Shown here piece after piece: positions 57,843 through 64,000 of a stretch of 64,000 bases of DNA; the stretch's first letter is position 1; each line of letters starts with the position of its first letter. Below the pieces are notes generated by a model that was given only the letters and a program-made list of their open reading frames with translations, made no database searches and was not told the origin of the DNA. Origin of the DNA: Variovorax sp. HW608 (GTDB lineage Bacteria > Pseudomonadota > Gammaproteobacteria > Burkholderiales > Burkholderiaceae_C); NCBI RefSeq assembly GCF_900090195.1, contig NZ_LT607803.1:4056229-4120228 (forward strand), given 5' to 3'. The position numbers and the translations under genes are program-made.

Positions 57843-58889
57843 ATGGCCCTCATCCCCGCGACCATCCTCACCGGCTTTCTCGGCTCCGGCAAGACCACGC
57901 TGCTCAAGCGCGTCCTGACCGAGGCGCACGGCCAGAAGATCGCCGTCATCGAGAACGAATTCGGCGAGGAGAACATCGACAACGACATCCTGGTGACCGA
58001 GTCCAAGGAGCAGATCGTGCAGATGAGCAACGGTTGCATCTGTTGCACGATCCGCGAGGACCTGCGGGAAGCTCTGCAGTTGCTGGCCGCCAAGAAGCGC
58101 AAGGGCCTGCTCGACTTCGACCGCGTGGTGATCGAGACCACCGGCCTGGCCGACCCGGGCCCGGTCGCACAGACCTTCTTCATGGACGACGAGATCGCCG
58201 AGAGCTATCTGCTGGACTCGATCCTGACGCTGGTGGACGCCAAGCACGCGCCCCAGCAGCTCGACGACCGCCAGGAGGCGCGCCGGCAGGTGGGCTTTGC
58301 CGACCAGATCTTCATCAGCAAGACCGACCTCGTCGCCGCCGAGGAAACCGATGCGCTGATCCATCGGCTCAAGCACATGAACCCGCGCGCGCCGCAGCAG
58401 AAGGTGCACTTCGGCGAGGTGCCGCTCAAGGATGTGTTCGACCTGCGCGGCTTCAACCTCAATGCCAAGCTGGATATCGATCCGGACTTCCTCAAGGAGG
58501 AGGACGAGCACGACCACGACCATGTGCACGGCGAGCACTGCGACCACCCCTCGCACCAGCACGACGGGCAGGGCCACCACCATCACCACGACGACGACGT
58601 GAAGAGCTTCGTCTACCGTGCCGACCGGCCGTTCGACCCGGCGCGGCTGGAGGACTTCCTCGGCGCGGTGGTCAATATCTACGGCCCGCGCATGCTGCGC
58701 TACAAGGGCGTGCTCCACATGCAGGGCACCGAGCGCAAGGTGATCTTCCAGGGCGTGCACCAGCTCATGGGCAGCGATCTCGGCCCCGCCTGGGGGCAGG
58801 GCGAAAAGCGCGACAGCCGGATGGTCTTCATCGGCATCGACCTGCCGCGCGAGATCCTGGAGCAAGGCCTGGATCAGTGTCTGGTCTGA
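57843..58889 (+). CDS. COG0523/CobW-family metal-chaperone GTPase
   Basis: Cytosolic GTPase of 348 residues that delivers metal (often zinc) to client proteins. It has Walker A GFLGSGKTTL (11-20), the metal-binding GCICC with Cys65, Cys67 and Cys68, ETTGLADPGPVAQTF, NKxD-type SKTD, a histidine/aspartate-rich loop (221-252, with HHHHHDDD) and the C-terminal CobW_C domain (SFVYRADRPFDPARLEDFL). No cobalamin genes are near, so a zinc role is more likely than CobW. It stands before dksA, and COG0523-dksA association is a known zinc-homeostasis theme. No canonical Shine-Dalgarno is visible; the intergenic repeat ends just upstream. Confidence 0.92.
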   Translation: MALIPATILTGFLGSGKTTLLKRVLTEAHGQKIAVIENEFGEENIDNDILVTESKEQIVQMSNGCICCTIREDLREALQLLAAKKRKGLLDFDRVVIETTGLADPGPVAQTFFMDDEIAESYLLDSILTLVDAKHAPQQLDDRQEARRQVGFADQIFISKTDLVAAEETDALIHRLKHMNPRAPQQKVHFGEVPLKDVFDLRGFNLNAKLDIDPDFLKEEDEHDHDHVHGEHCDHPSHQHDGQGHHHHHDDDVKSFVYRADRPFDPARLEDFLGAVVNIYGPRMLRYKGVLHMQGTERKVIFQGVHQLMGSDLGPAWGQGEKRDSRMVFIGIDLPREILEQGLDQCLV

Positions 58890-59197
58890 GGCCGGCGCCG
58901 GGCCGCCCCAGGCCGGCCTGCGCCCCCGCTTGGGGGTAGCGAGAACACACAGTGCAGGAGCGTCGGGGGTGATCCCACCGGCCGCTTCGACTTCTCTATA
59001 CAATCGCGCGCCTGTTCCGGGAGCCACCCCGCCCTTCTTTTAGGGCGGTGTGTGACTTCCGGCATAAGACTGCGTGCGTTCTTGGGTCGTTTTCAGGGGT
59101 ATAACCCTTGGGTTCGCCGTTGGCGAGCACCCGTGAAATCCACGGGGGAGACATCCATTGAATGTGCGTTTCGAGTTCGTCGAAGGAGCCAGTCACT
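58890..59197 (+). promoter_or_regulatory. Gene-free stretch: terminator-like hairpin and structured leader of dksA
   Basis: Directly after the GTPase gene lies a CCCCC-GCTT-GGGGG hairpin (about 58923-58936). A TACAAT -10 (58999-59004) suggests transcription from near 59011, giving a leader of roughly 185 nt. It holds a CCGCCC/GGGCGG hairpin (about 59029-59047), a GGGTATAACCC inverted repeat (59098 area) and CCCGTG-AAATC-CACGGG (about 59130-59146). No known riboswitch is recognised. AAGGAG at 59183 serves the GTG start. Confidence 0.5.
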
Positions 59198-60100
59198 GTG
59201 AAGAAGCCTGTCGCCAAAGCCAAGCCAGCCTCGAAGCCGGCCGTCAAGAAGACGGCGGTTGCCAGGCAGGCTGTGTCCGCGGCGAAGAAGGTTTCAGCTG
59301 CAAAGCCCGCCCAGCCCGCCGCCGCCTCCACGGCCTCCGCCACGAGCAAGGTCAAGGCGGCGACTGCCGGCGCCTCGTCCTCCAAACCGGCCGGTTCCCA
59401 CCCCGCGCCATCTGCACCACCGACTCCCATGAAAAAAACGGCTGCTGCCTCCGAATCCTCTACCGCCACGGTGACTCCCGCCGGAACCGCCGCCTCCGTG
59501 CCCGCCCGCAGTGCGCGCCCGTCGTCCCGGCTGTCGCAGGTGACCGTGCCCTCCATGCCGCAGGCGGTCGCGTCGACCGCCGCCAAATCCAGCTTCGTGC
59601 AGACCTCGTCCAACGCGCTGGTCCCGCCGCCGCCGGTCGCGATCAAGAAGGACCCCAAGCTCGCGAACAACTGGAAGGCCAAGTCCGCCGAGGAGCTGAC
59701 CGACGCCGAAGTCATTGCGATGCCGGATTCCGAATACATGAACGAGAAGCAGATGGCGTTCTTCCGCCTGAAGCTGCAGGAACTCAAGCGCGGCATCCTC
59801 GAGAACGCCGGCGAGACGACCGAGCACCTGCGTGAGGACACCGTGGTCGTGCCCGACCCGGCCGATCGCGCGACCATCGAGGAAGAGCACGCGCTCGAAC
59901 TGCGCACCCGCGACCGCGAGCGCAAGCTGCTCAAGAAGATCGAGCAGTCGATCCAGCGCATCGACGCCGGCGACTACGGCTACTGCGACGAGACCGGCGA
60001 GCCCATCGGCGTCGGCCGCCTGCTGGCCCGCCCGACCGCGACGCTGTCCCTCGAGGCGCAGCAGCGCCGCGAGCTCAAGCAGAAGATGTTCGGGGACTGA
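59198..60100 (+). CDS. dksA: DksA-type RNA polymerase factor with long basic N-terminal extension
   Basis: Stringent-response cofactor acting with ppGpp in the RNA polymerase secondary channel. The ~150 C-terminal residues are DksA: coiled coil with the acidic tip region MPDSEYMNEKQMAFFRLKLQ then TRDRERKLLKKIEQSIQRID, and GDYGYCDETGEPIGVGRLLA. Of the four zinc cysteines only the first remains; the others are Thr, Ser and Ala, as in zinc-independent DksA forms. The first ~140 residues are a Lys/Ala/Pro/Ser-rich low-complexity extension resembling histone-H1-like tails. The GTG at 59198 has AAGGAG 9 bp upstream and is preferred over ATG at 59162 (300 residues). Confidence 0.9.
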   Translation: MKKPVAKAKPASKPAVKKTAVARQAVSAAKKVSAAKPAQPAAASTASATSKVKAATAGASSSKPAGSHPAPSAPPTPMKKTAAASESSTATVTPAGTAASVPARSARPSSRLSQVTVPSMPQAVASTAAKSSFVQTSSNALVPPPPVAIKKDPKLANNWKAKSAEELTDAEVIAMPDSEYMNEKQMAFFRLKLQELKRGILENAGETTEHLREDTVVVPDPADRATIEEEHALELRTRDRERKLLKKIEQSIQRIDAGDYGYCDETGEPIGVGRLLARPTATLSLEAQQRRELKQKMFGD

Positions 60101-60130
60101 CCGCGCGGGAGCCGGACGGAGACGAAGCGC

Positions 60131-61669
60131 ATGGGCAAGGAAGAAACCGGCCGCCTGCTGTCGAAGGTCGCGAAGTTCGTTCGCAATCCGCTGAAGGACT
60201 GGTCGGAGCTCGACGCCGACGATTCGGCGTCGCTCGAGAACAGCTACAGCCGTGAAATGCTCAAGGAGATGATCGAGCGGCGGCAGCGCAACGATTTCGT
60301 GCGCCGCCGCGAGTTCGACATGCTGCGCAAGCTGCGGCAGCGCGAGGCCGCCGGCGGCCGCGATGCGGCGGCGACGCCGTCCTCCTTCAATGTCAGCAGC
60401 ACCTCGGGCAAGTCCGACGGCAGGGCGCTCACGCTCAAGAAGATCGACGAGATCGAAGAGCAGATGTCGCAGCAGTGGTGGAAGGCCCGCAACGCCCGCG
60501 CCGAGGAAAAGGCCGAGGGGGCGCCCGCCGGGCCGATGGCCGTGCAGCATTCGCGCGCCTACGCCGATACCGTGCCCGGCGTGCCGCAGGGCGGCGCCGG
60601 CGCGCAGCAGGCGCCTGCCGATGTCCCCACGCACGACGGCAGCATCGAAGAGGCAGCCATCCGCTTCGCCCACGGCGACGATGACGGTGCCGAGGCGATC
60701 CTTCTGCAGGCGCTGGCGCCCGACAGCCCCTCGGGGGAGCACGACGACACCTGGCGCACGCTCCTCGACTTCTATCGCGCCACCGGTGACGCCGAGAAAT
60801 TCGTTGCCACGGGCACCCGCTATGCACAGCGCATGAAGCGCACGCCGCCCGACTGGATTTCGCTGCGCGCGCTCGCGAATTCCGCGCGTGCGGCAGCGGT
60901 GGCGCTGTTGCCGCCGGATACTCCCCAGGCGGGCGGTGCGGATTGGTCGAGCCCGCCGCGCCTCACGCGCGAGGCGCTGATCGGCCTCACGCGCGCCCTC
61001 GGCGCCGCCGGACCTTCCTGGAAGCTCGACTGGACCGCGCTCGACACCATCGAGGTCGACGCCGCCGCGCCCTTGCGCGCCTTGTTCAATCACTGGTCGG
61101 ATTCGGCGGTCCAACTGCGCTTTGCGGGGGCGGACCAGTTGCTGCTGGTGCTGGCCGAGGCGACGCCGGCCAACGAACGCAACGTCGACGCGGTCTGGTG
61201 GCAGCTCCACATGGCGGCACTGCGCGTGATGCACCGGGCCGACGAATTCGAACTCCTCGCGCTCAACTACTGCATCACCTACGAGGTGTCGCCGCCGCCC
61301 TGGGAGGATCCCAAGGGCGCCTACCTGCCCTTCGATGTCCCGAGAGCCACCCGGCCCGGCGGCTTCCCTGCCGCTGCCGACGGCACGCCGGAGGGGGGCA
61401 GTGCGGCGCTCTGCGGCGATCTGGCCGGCGAGTCCCTTTCCACCTGGCAGCGGCTCGACGGCGAACTCGGCGAAACGGCAACGCCGGCCATTTCCTGCGC
61501 GGCCCTCGTCCGCATGGACTTCACGGCCGCGGGGACGCTGCTCAACTGGGTGACGGCGCGGCACGTGCGCGGGCAGAGCGTCCAGTTCACCGAGGCGCAT
61601 CGCCTCGTCGCGGCGTTCTTCGCCGTGATCGGCATCGCCGACCACGCGACTGTCAAGACCCGGGATTGA
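60131..61669 (+). CDS. STAS-domain protein with N-terminal low-complexity region
   Basis: A 512-residue cytosolic protein. The N-terminal ~180 residues are charged and helical (MGKEETGRLLSKVAKFVRNP, RRREFDMLRKLRQREAAG), followed by a linker and a TPR-like helical part (about 175-240, IEEAAIRFAHGDDDGAEAIL). The C-terminal domain (about 425-505) is STAS-like: CAALVRMDFTAAGTLLNWVT and FTEAHRLVAAFFAVIGIADH. STAS domains sense phosphorylation or nucleotides in anti-sigma antagonists, but no partner kinase gene is present. It lies between dksA and hslV; function unknown. Confidence 0.85.
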   Translation: MGKEETGRLLSKVAKFVRNPLKDWSELDADDSASLENSYSREMLKEMIERRQRNDFVRRREFDMLRKLRQREAAGGRDAAATPSSFNVSSTSGKSDGRALTLKKIDEIEEQMSQQWWKARNARAEEKAEGAPAGPMAVQHSRAYADTVPGVPQGGAGAQQAPADVPTHDGSIEEAAIRFAHGDDDGAEAILLQALAPDSPSGEHDDTWRTLLDFYRATGDAEKFVATGTRYAQRMKRTPPDWISLRALANSARAAAVALLPPDTPQAGGADWSSPPRLTREALIGLTRALGAAGPSWKLDWTALDTIEVDAAAPLRALFNHWSDSAVQLRFAGADQLLLVLAEATPANERNVDAVWWQLHMAALRVMHRADEFELLALNYCITYEVSPPPWEDPKGAYLPFDVPRATRPGGFPAAADGTPEGGSAALCGDLAGESLSTWQRLDGELGETATPAISCAALVRMDFTAAGTLLNWVTARHVRGQSVQFTEAHRLVAAFFAVIGIADHATVKTRD

Positions 61670-61735
61670 CCGCTGGCGGGGGTGGGCGTCCACTCGCGGC
61701 GCGGCGGGCGTGGGGGCGACCAAAGATAATGTCGC

Positions 61736-62281
61736 ATGGAACAATTTCACGGAACCACGATCATCAGCGTCCGCCGCAAGACCGCTGGTGGCGACCAGGT
61801 GGCCATCGGCGGTGACGGCCAGGTCACCCTCGGCAACATCGTCATCAAGGGCAGCGCGCGCAAGGTCCGGCGCCTCTACCACGGCAAGGTACTGGCCGGA
61901 TTCGCCGGCGCGACCGCCGACGCATTCACCCTGTTCGAGCGTTTCGAGGCCAAGCTAGAGAAACACCAGGGCCATCTGGCGCGCGCCGCCATCGAGCTCA
62001 CCAAGGACTGGCGCACCGACCGCGTGCTGCGCCGGCTGGAGGCGATGCTGGCGGTGGCCGACGCGACCACCTCTTTGATCATCACCGGCAACGGTGACGT
62101 GCTGGAGCCCGAGAACGGCATCATCGCGATCGGCTCCGGCGGCGCGTACGCGCAGGCCGCGGCCAAGGCGCTGGTCGACAGCACCGATCTGACCGCCGAG
62201 CAGATCGTCCGCAAGTCGCTCGAGATCGCGGGCGAGCTCTGCATCTACACCAACATGCACCACACCATCGAGAGCCTGTGA
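61736..62281 (+). CDS. hslV: ATP-dependent protease subunit HslV (ClpQ)
   Basis: Threonine protease forming the double-hexamer core of HslUV. The 181 residues begin [14 protein letters not shown]; removal of the first six residues exposes the catalytic Thr7. [14 protein letters not shown] and [13 protein letters not shown] are conserved. It is followed 8 bp later by hslU, the standard operon. Confidence 0.97.
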   Translation: MEQFHGTTIISVRRKTAGGDQVAIGGDGQVTLGNIVIKGSARKVRRLYHGKVLAGFAGATADAFTLFERFEAKLEKHQGHLARAAIELTKDWRTDRVLRRLEAMLAVADATTSLIITGNGDVLEPENGIIAIGSGGAYAQAAAKALVDSTDLTAEQIVRKSLEIAGELCIYTNMHHTIESL

Positions 62282-62289
62282 GACCTCCC

Positions 62290-63615
62290 ATGTCCATGAC
62301 TCCCCAGGAAATCGTCTCCGAGCTCGACAACCACATCGTCGGGCAGCCCGAGGCCAAGCGCGCCGTGGCGATCGCCCTGCGCAACCGCTGGCGCCGGCAA
62401 CAGGTCGAGGAGAAGCTGCGTGCCGAGATCACGCCCAAGAACATCCTCATGATCGGCCCGACGGGCGTCGGCAAGACCGAGATCGCGCGCCGCCTCGCGC
62501 GGCTGGCCGATGCGCCCTTCATCAAGGTCGAGGCGACCAAGTTCACCGAGGTGGGCTACGTCGGCAAGGACGTCGACTCGATCGTTCGCGACCTGGCCGA
62601 GATCGCGGTCAAGCAGACGCGCGAGACCGAGAGCGCCAAGGTCCGCATGCGCGCGGAAGACGGCGCGGAAGAGCGCATCCTCGACGTGCTGCTGCCGCCG
62701 GCACGCCTGGCGGACGGCAGCAGCACCTCCGACACCGGCAACGCCACGCGCCAGGCCTTTCGCAAGAAGCTGCGCCAGCACGAGCTGGACGACAAGGAAA
62801 TCGAGATCGAGCTGGCCGACACCAAGATGCCGCTCGAGATCATGGGCCCGGCCGGCATGGAGGAAATGACCGAGCAGCTTCGCGGCATGTTCGGCCAGCT
62901 CGGCGGCGGCAAGCGCAAGACGCGCAAGCTCAAGATCTCCGAGGCGATGCGCCTCCTGATCGAGGAGGAAGCGGCCAAGCTGGTCAACGAGGACGAGATC
63001 CGCAGCCAGGCCATACAAAATGCCGAGCAGAACGGCATCGTCTTCATCGACGAGATCGACAAGGTTGCCTCGCGCGCCGAAGGGCAGGGCGCCGATGTCT
63101 CGCGCCAGGGCGTGCAGCGCGACCTGCTGCCGCTGGTCGAAGGCACGGCCGTGAGCACCAAGTACGGCGTGGTGCGCACCGACCACATCCTCTTCATCGC
63201 GAGCGGCGCCTTCCATCTCAGCAAGCCCAGCGACCTGATCCCCGAACTGCAGGGCCGCTTTCCGATCCGGGTCGAGCTGCAGTCGCTCTCGGTGTCGGAC
63301 TTCGAAAGCATCCTGACGCAAACGCAGGCCTCGCTGGTCAAGCAGTACCAGGCGCTGCTGGCGACCGAGGGCGTCGGGCTCGAGTTCATGCCCGACGGCA
63401 TCACCCGCCTGGCGAGCATCGCTTTCGATGTCAACGAGCGCACCGAGAACATCGGCGCGCGGCGCCTCTCGACGGTCATGGAGCGCCTGCTCGACGAGGT
63501 GAGCTTCGACGCCACCCGCCTGGGCGGCCAGTCGGTGCGCATCGATGCCGCCTACGTGGATGCGCGGCTTTCGGCACTAAGTCACGACGAGGATCTCTCC
63601 CGGTTCATCCTCTGA
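62290..63615 (+). CDS. hslU: HslU (ClpY) AAA+ unfoldase
   Basis: ATPase partner of HslV, 441 residues. Walker [10 protein letters not shown] (56-64), the pore motif in [12 protein letters not shown], an intermediate I-domain (about 110-230), Walker [10 protein letters not shown], sensor motifs [10 protein letters not shown] and [15 protein letters not shown], and the C-terminal tail ENLSRFIL-type ending DLSRFIL, which docks into HslV. ATG at 62290 ([13 protein letters not shown]); the next ATG two codons on is equally possible. Confidence 0.97.
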   Translation: MSMTPQEIVSELDNHIVGQPEAKRAVAIALRNRWRRQQVEEKLRAEITPKNILMIGPTGVGKTEIARRLARLADAPFIKVEATKFTEVGYVGKDVDSIVRDLAEIAVKQTRETESAKVRMRAEDGAEERILDVLLPPARLADGSSTSDTGNATRQAFRKKLRQHELDDKEIEIELADTKMPLEIMGPAGMEEMTEQLRGMFGQLGGGKRKTRKLKISEAMRLLIEEEAAKLVNEDEIRSQAIQNAEQNGIVFIDEIDKVASRAEGQGADVSRQGVQRDLLPLVEGTAVSTKYGVVRTDHILFIASGAFHLSKPSDLIPELQGRFPIRVELQSLSVSDFESILTQTQASLVKQYQALLATEGVGLEFMPDGITRLASIAFDVNERTENIGARRLSTVMERLLDEVSFDATRLGGQSVRIDAAYVDARLSALSHDEDLSRFIL

Positions 63616-63640
63616 TTCCCGCGCCATGTAACGGACGCTT

Positions 63641-63662
63641 CACGCAACACATTCATTGCGTG
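63641..63662 (+). terminator. Hairpin after hslU, weak terminator candidate
   Basis: CACGCAA-N8-TTGCGTG stem 26 bp after the hslU stop. There is no T run behind it, so rho-independent termination is doubtful; the AT-rich stretch to 63750 shows nothing else. Confidence 0.35.
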
Positions 63663-63760
63663 AGCTAAGTACTTCATTTGCAACGGAATTCGGTTTTTCG
63701 CGGTTGCGAAAACGCCGCTAAGTCGTTGATTCCATTACAAAAAATTCCGGCGACCTCCCG

Positions 63761-63819
63761 TTGCGCAGTAGTCGTTTCCTGCTACAGTGCAAAAAAGTGC
63801 AGTTAAGTGGGAAAAAGTG
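63761..63819 (+). promoter_or_regulatory. mraZ promoter with four-copy MraZ-type operator
   Basis: TTGCGC (63761-63766) and TACAGT (63783-63788) with 16 bp between form a plausible sigma-70 promoter. AGTG recurs at 63786, 63796, 63806 and 63816, exactly every 10 bp. MraZ binds several short GTG/TGGG-type repeats phased at 10 bp before its own gene, so this is the expected autoregulatory operator of the dcw cluster. Confidence 0.8.
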
Positions 63820-63875
63820 TCGAGAACTGCCGCAAGAACCCATGCGGCGGCTCTCCCAAGCGGGGTTTTCAGGTC

Positions 63876-64000
63876 GTGTTTCAAGGCGCTTCATCGCTCA
63901 ATCTCGATGCCAAGGGGCGGCTCTCGGTGCCGACCCGGCACCGTGACGTCCTGAGCGCGACCGCCGGCGGCCAGCTCACGATCACCAAGCACCCCCACGG
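63876..64000 (+). CDS. mraZ: Transcriptional regulator MraZ, truncated by window edge
   Basis: First gene of the division and cell-wall cluster. The visible 41 residues [20 protein letters not shown] and [20 protein letters not shown] match the first AbrB-like half of MraZ, including the [13 protein letters not shown] core. The start codon is GTG. It is preceded by a four-repeat operator that the protein itself probably binds. The rest lies beyond the window. Confidence 0.93.
   Translation, partial: MFQGASSLNLDAKGRLSVPTRHRDVLSATAGGQLTITKHPH

Noticed and set aside
59162..59197. ATG start for dksA twelve codons upstream
   Set aside because: The GTG at 59198 has AAGGAG at good spacing, while the ATG has none; low-level use cannot be excluded.

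Overview
The window reads as chromosomal DNA of a GC-rich betaproteobacterium, most likely Comamonadaceae and Variovorax-like. Supporting signs are high GC with strong G/C third-position bias, the Bug/TctC solute receptors, the dksA / STAS / hslV-hslU / mraZ order at the right edge, a DksA without most zinc cysteines, and short interspersed intergenic repeats. This is a family-level inference from gene content, not a database match. No prophage, insertion sequence, CRISPR array or tRNA was found. One structural RNA gene, RNase P RNA (rnpB), is present.

Left part (1-20 kb). The 3' part of a UvrA-type ATPase is followed by a 570-bp gene-free block of nested inverted repeats and an acetylpolyamine amidohydrolase. 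A tctB-tctA transporter pair, a C-terminally truncated TRAP small permease and a ten-cistron minus-strand cluster come next. That cluster holds a two-domain enoyl-CoA hydratase/3-hydroxyacyl-CoA dehydrogenase, thiolase, two acyl-CoA dehydrogenases, acyl-CoA ligase, Bug receptor, EtfB, EtfA and a nitronate-monooxygenase-like flavoprotein. A divergent LysR regulator faces it across a perfect palindrome. The set resembles pim-type dicarboxylate (pimelate/adipate-like) beta-oxidation with its own TctABC-type uptake.

Middle part (20-44 kb). A PHA-synthase-like DUF3141 protein lies behind a TGC-rich palindrome. It is followed by pyrC, a NYN-LOTUS protein, a DUF3025 protein and htpX, several of them joined by 4-bp stop/start overlaps. 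cysK and rnpB precede a five-gene efflux operon (outer-membrane factor, adaptor, RND pump, response regulator, histidine kinase). Every junction of that operon is an ATGA overlap, and a CusR-box-like operator lies upstream. A divergent pseudouridine synthase, a Nudix/metallo-beta-lactamase fusion, a second Bug receptor, an NfeD-slipin pair and a LysR/SDR divergon follow.

Right part (45-64 kb). CorA is followed by a BaeSR-like two-component system with a proline-rich sensor loop, flanked by a polyproline lipoprotein and a degenerate kinase-like ATPase-domain protein. Then come a ketopantoate-reductase-like gene, a flavin monooxygenase and a co-directional run: DsbA-like isomerase, dapF, DUF484, YdcF-like protein, xerC, rlmI-like methyltransferase, COG0523 GTPase, dksA, STAS protein, hslV and hslU. 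The window ends inside mraZ, the first gene of the dcw cell-division cluster, which has a four-copy 10-bp-phased operator.
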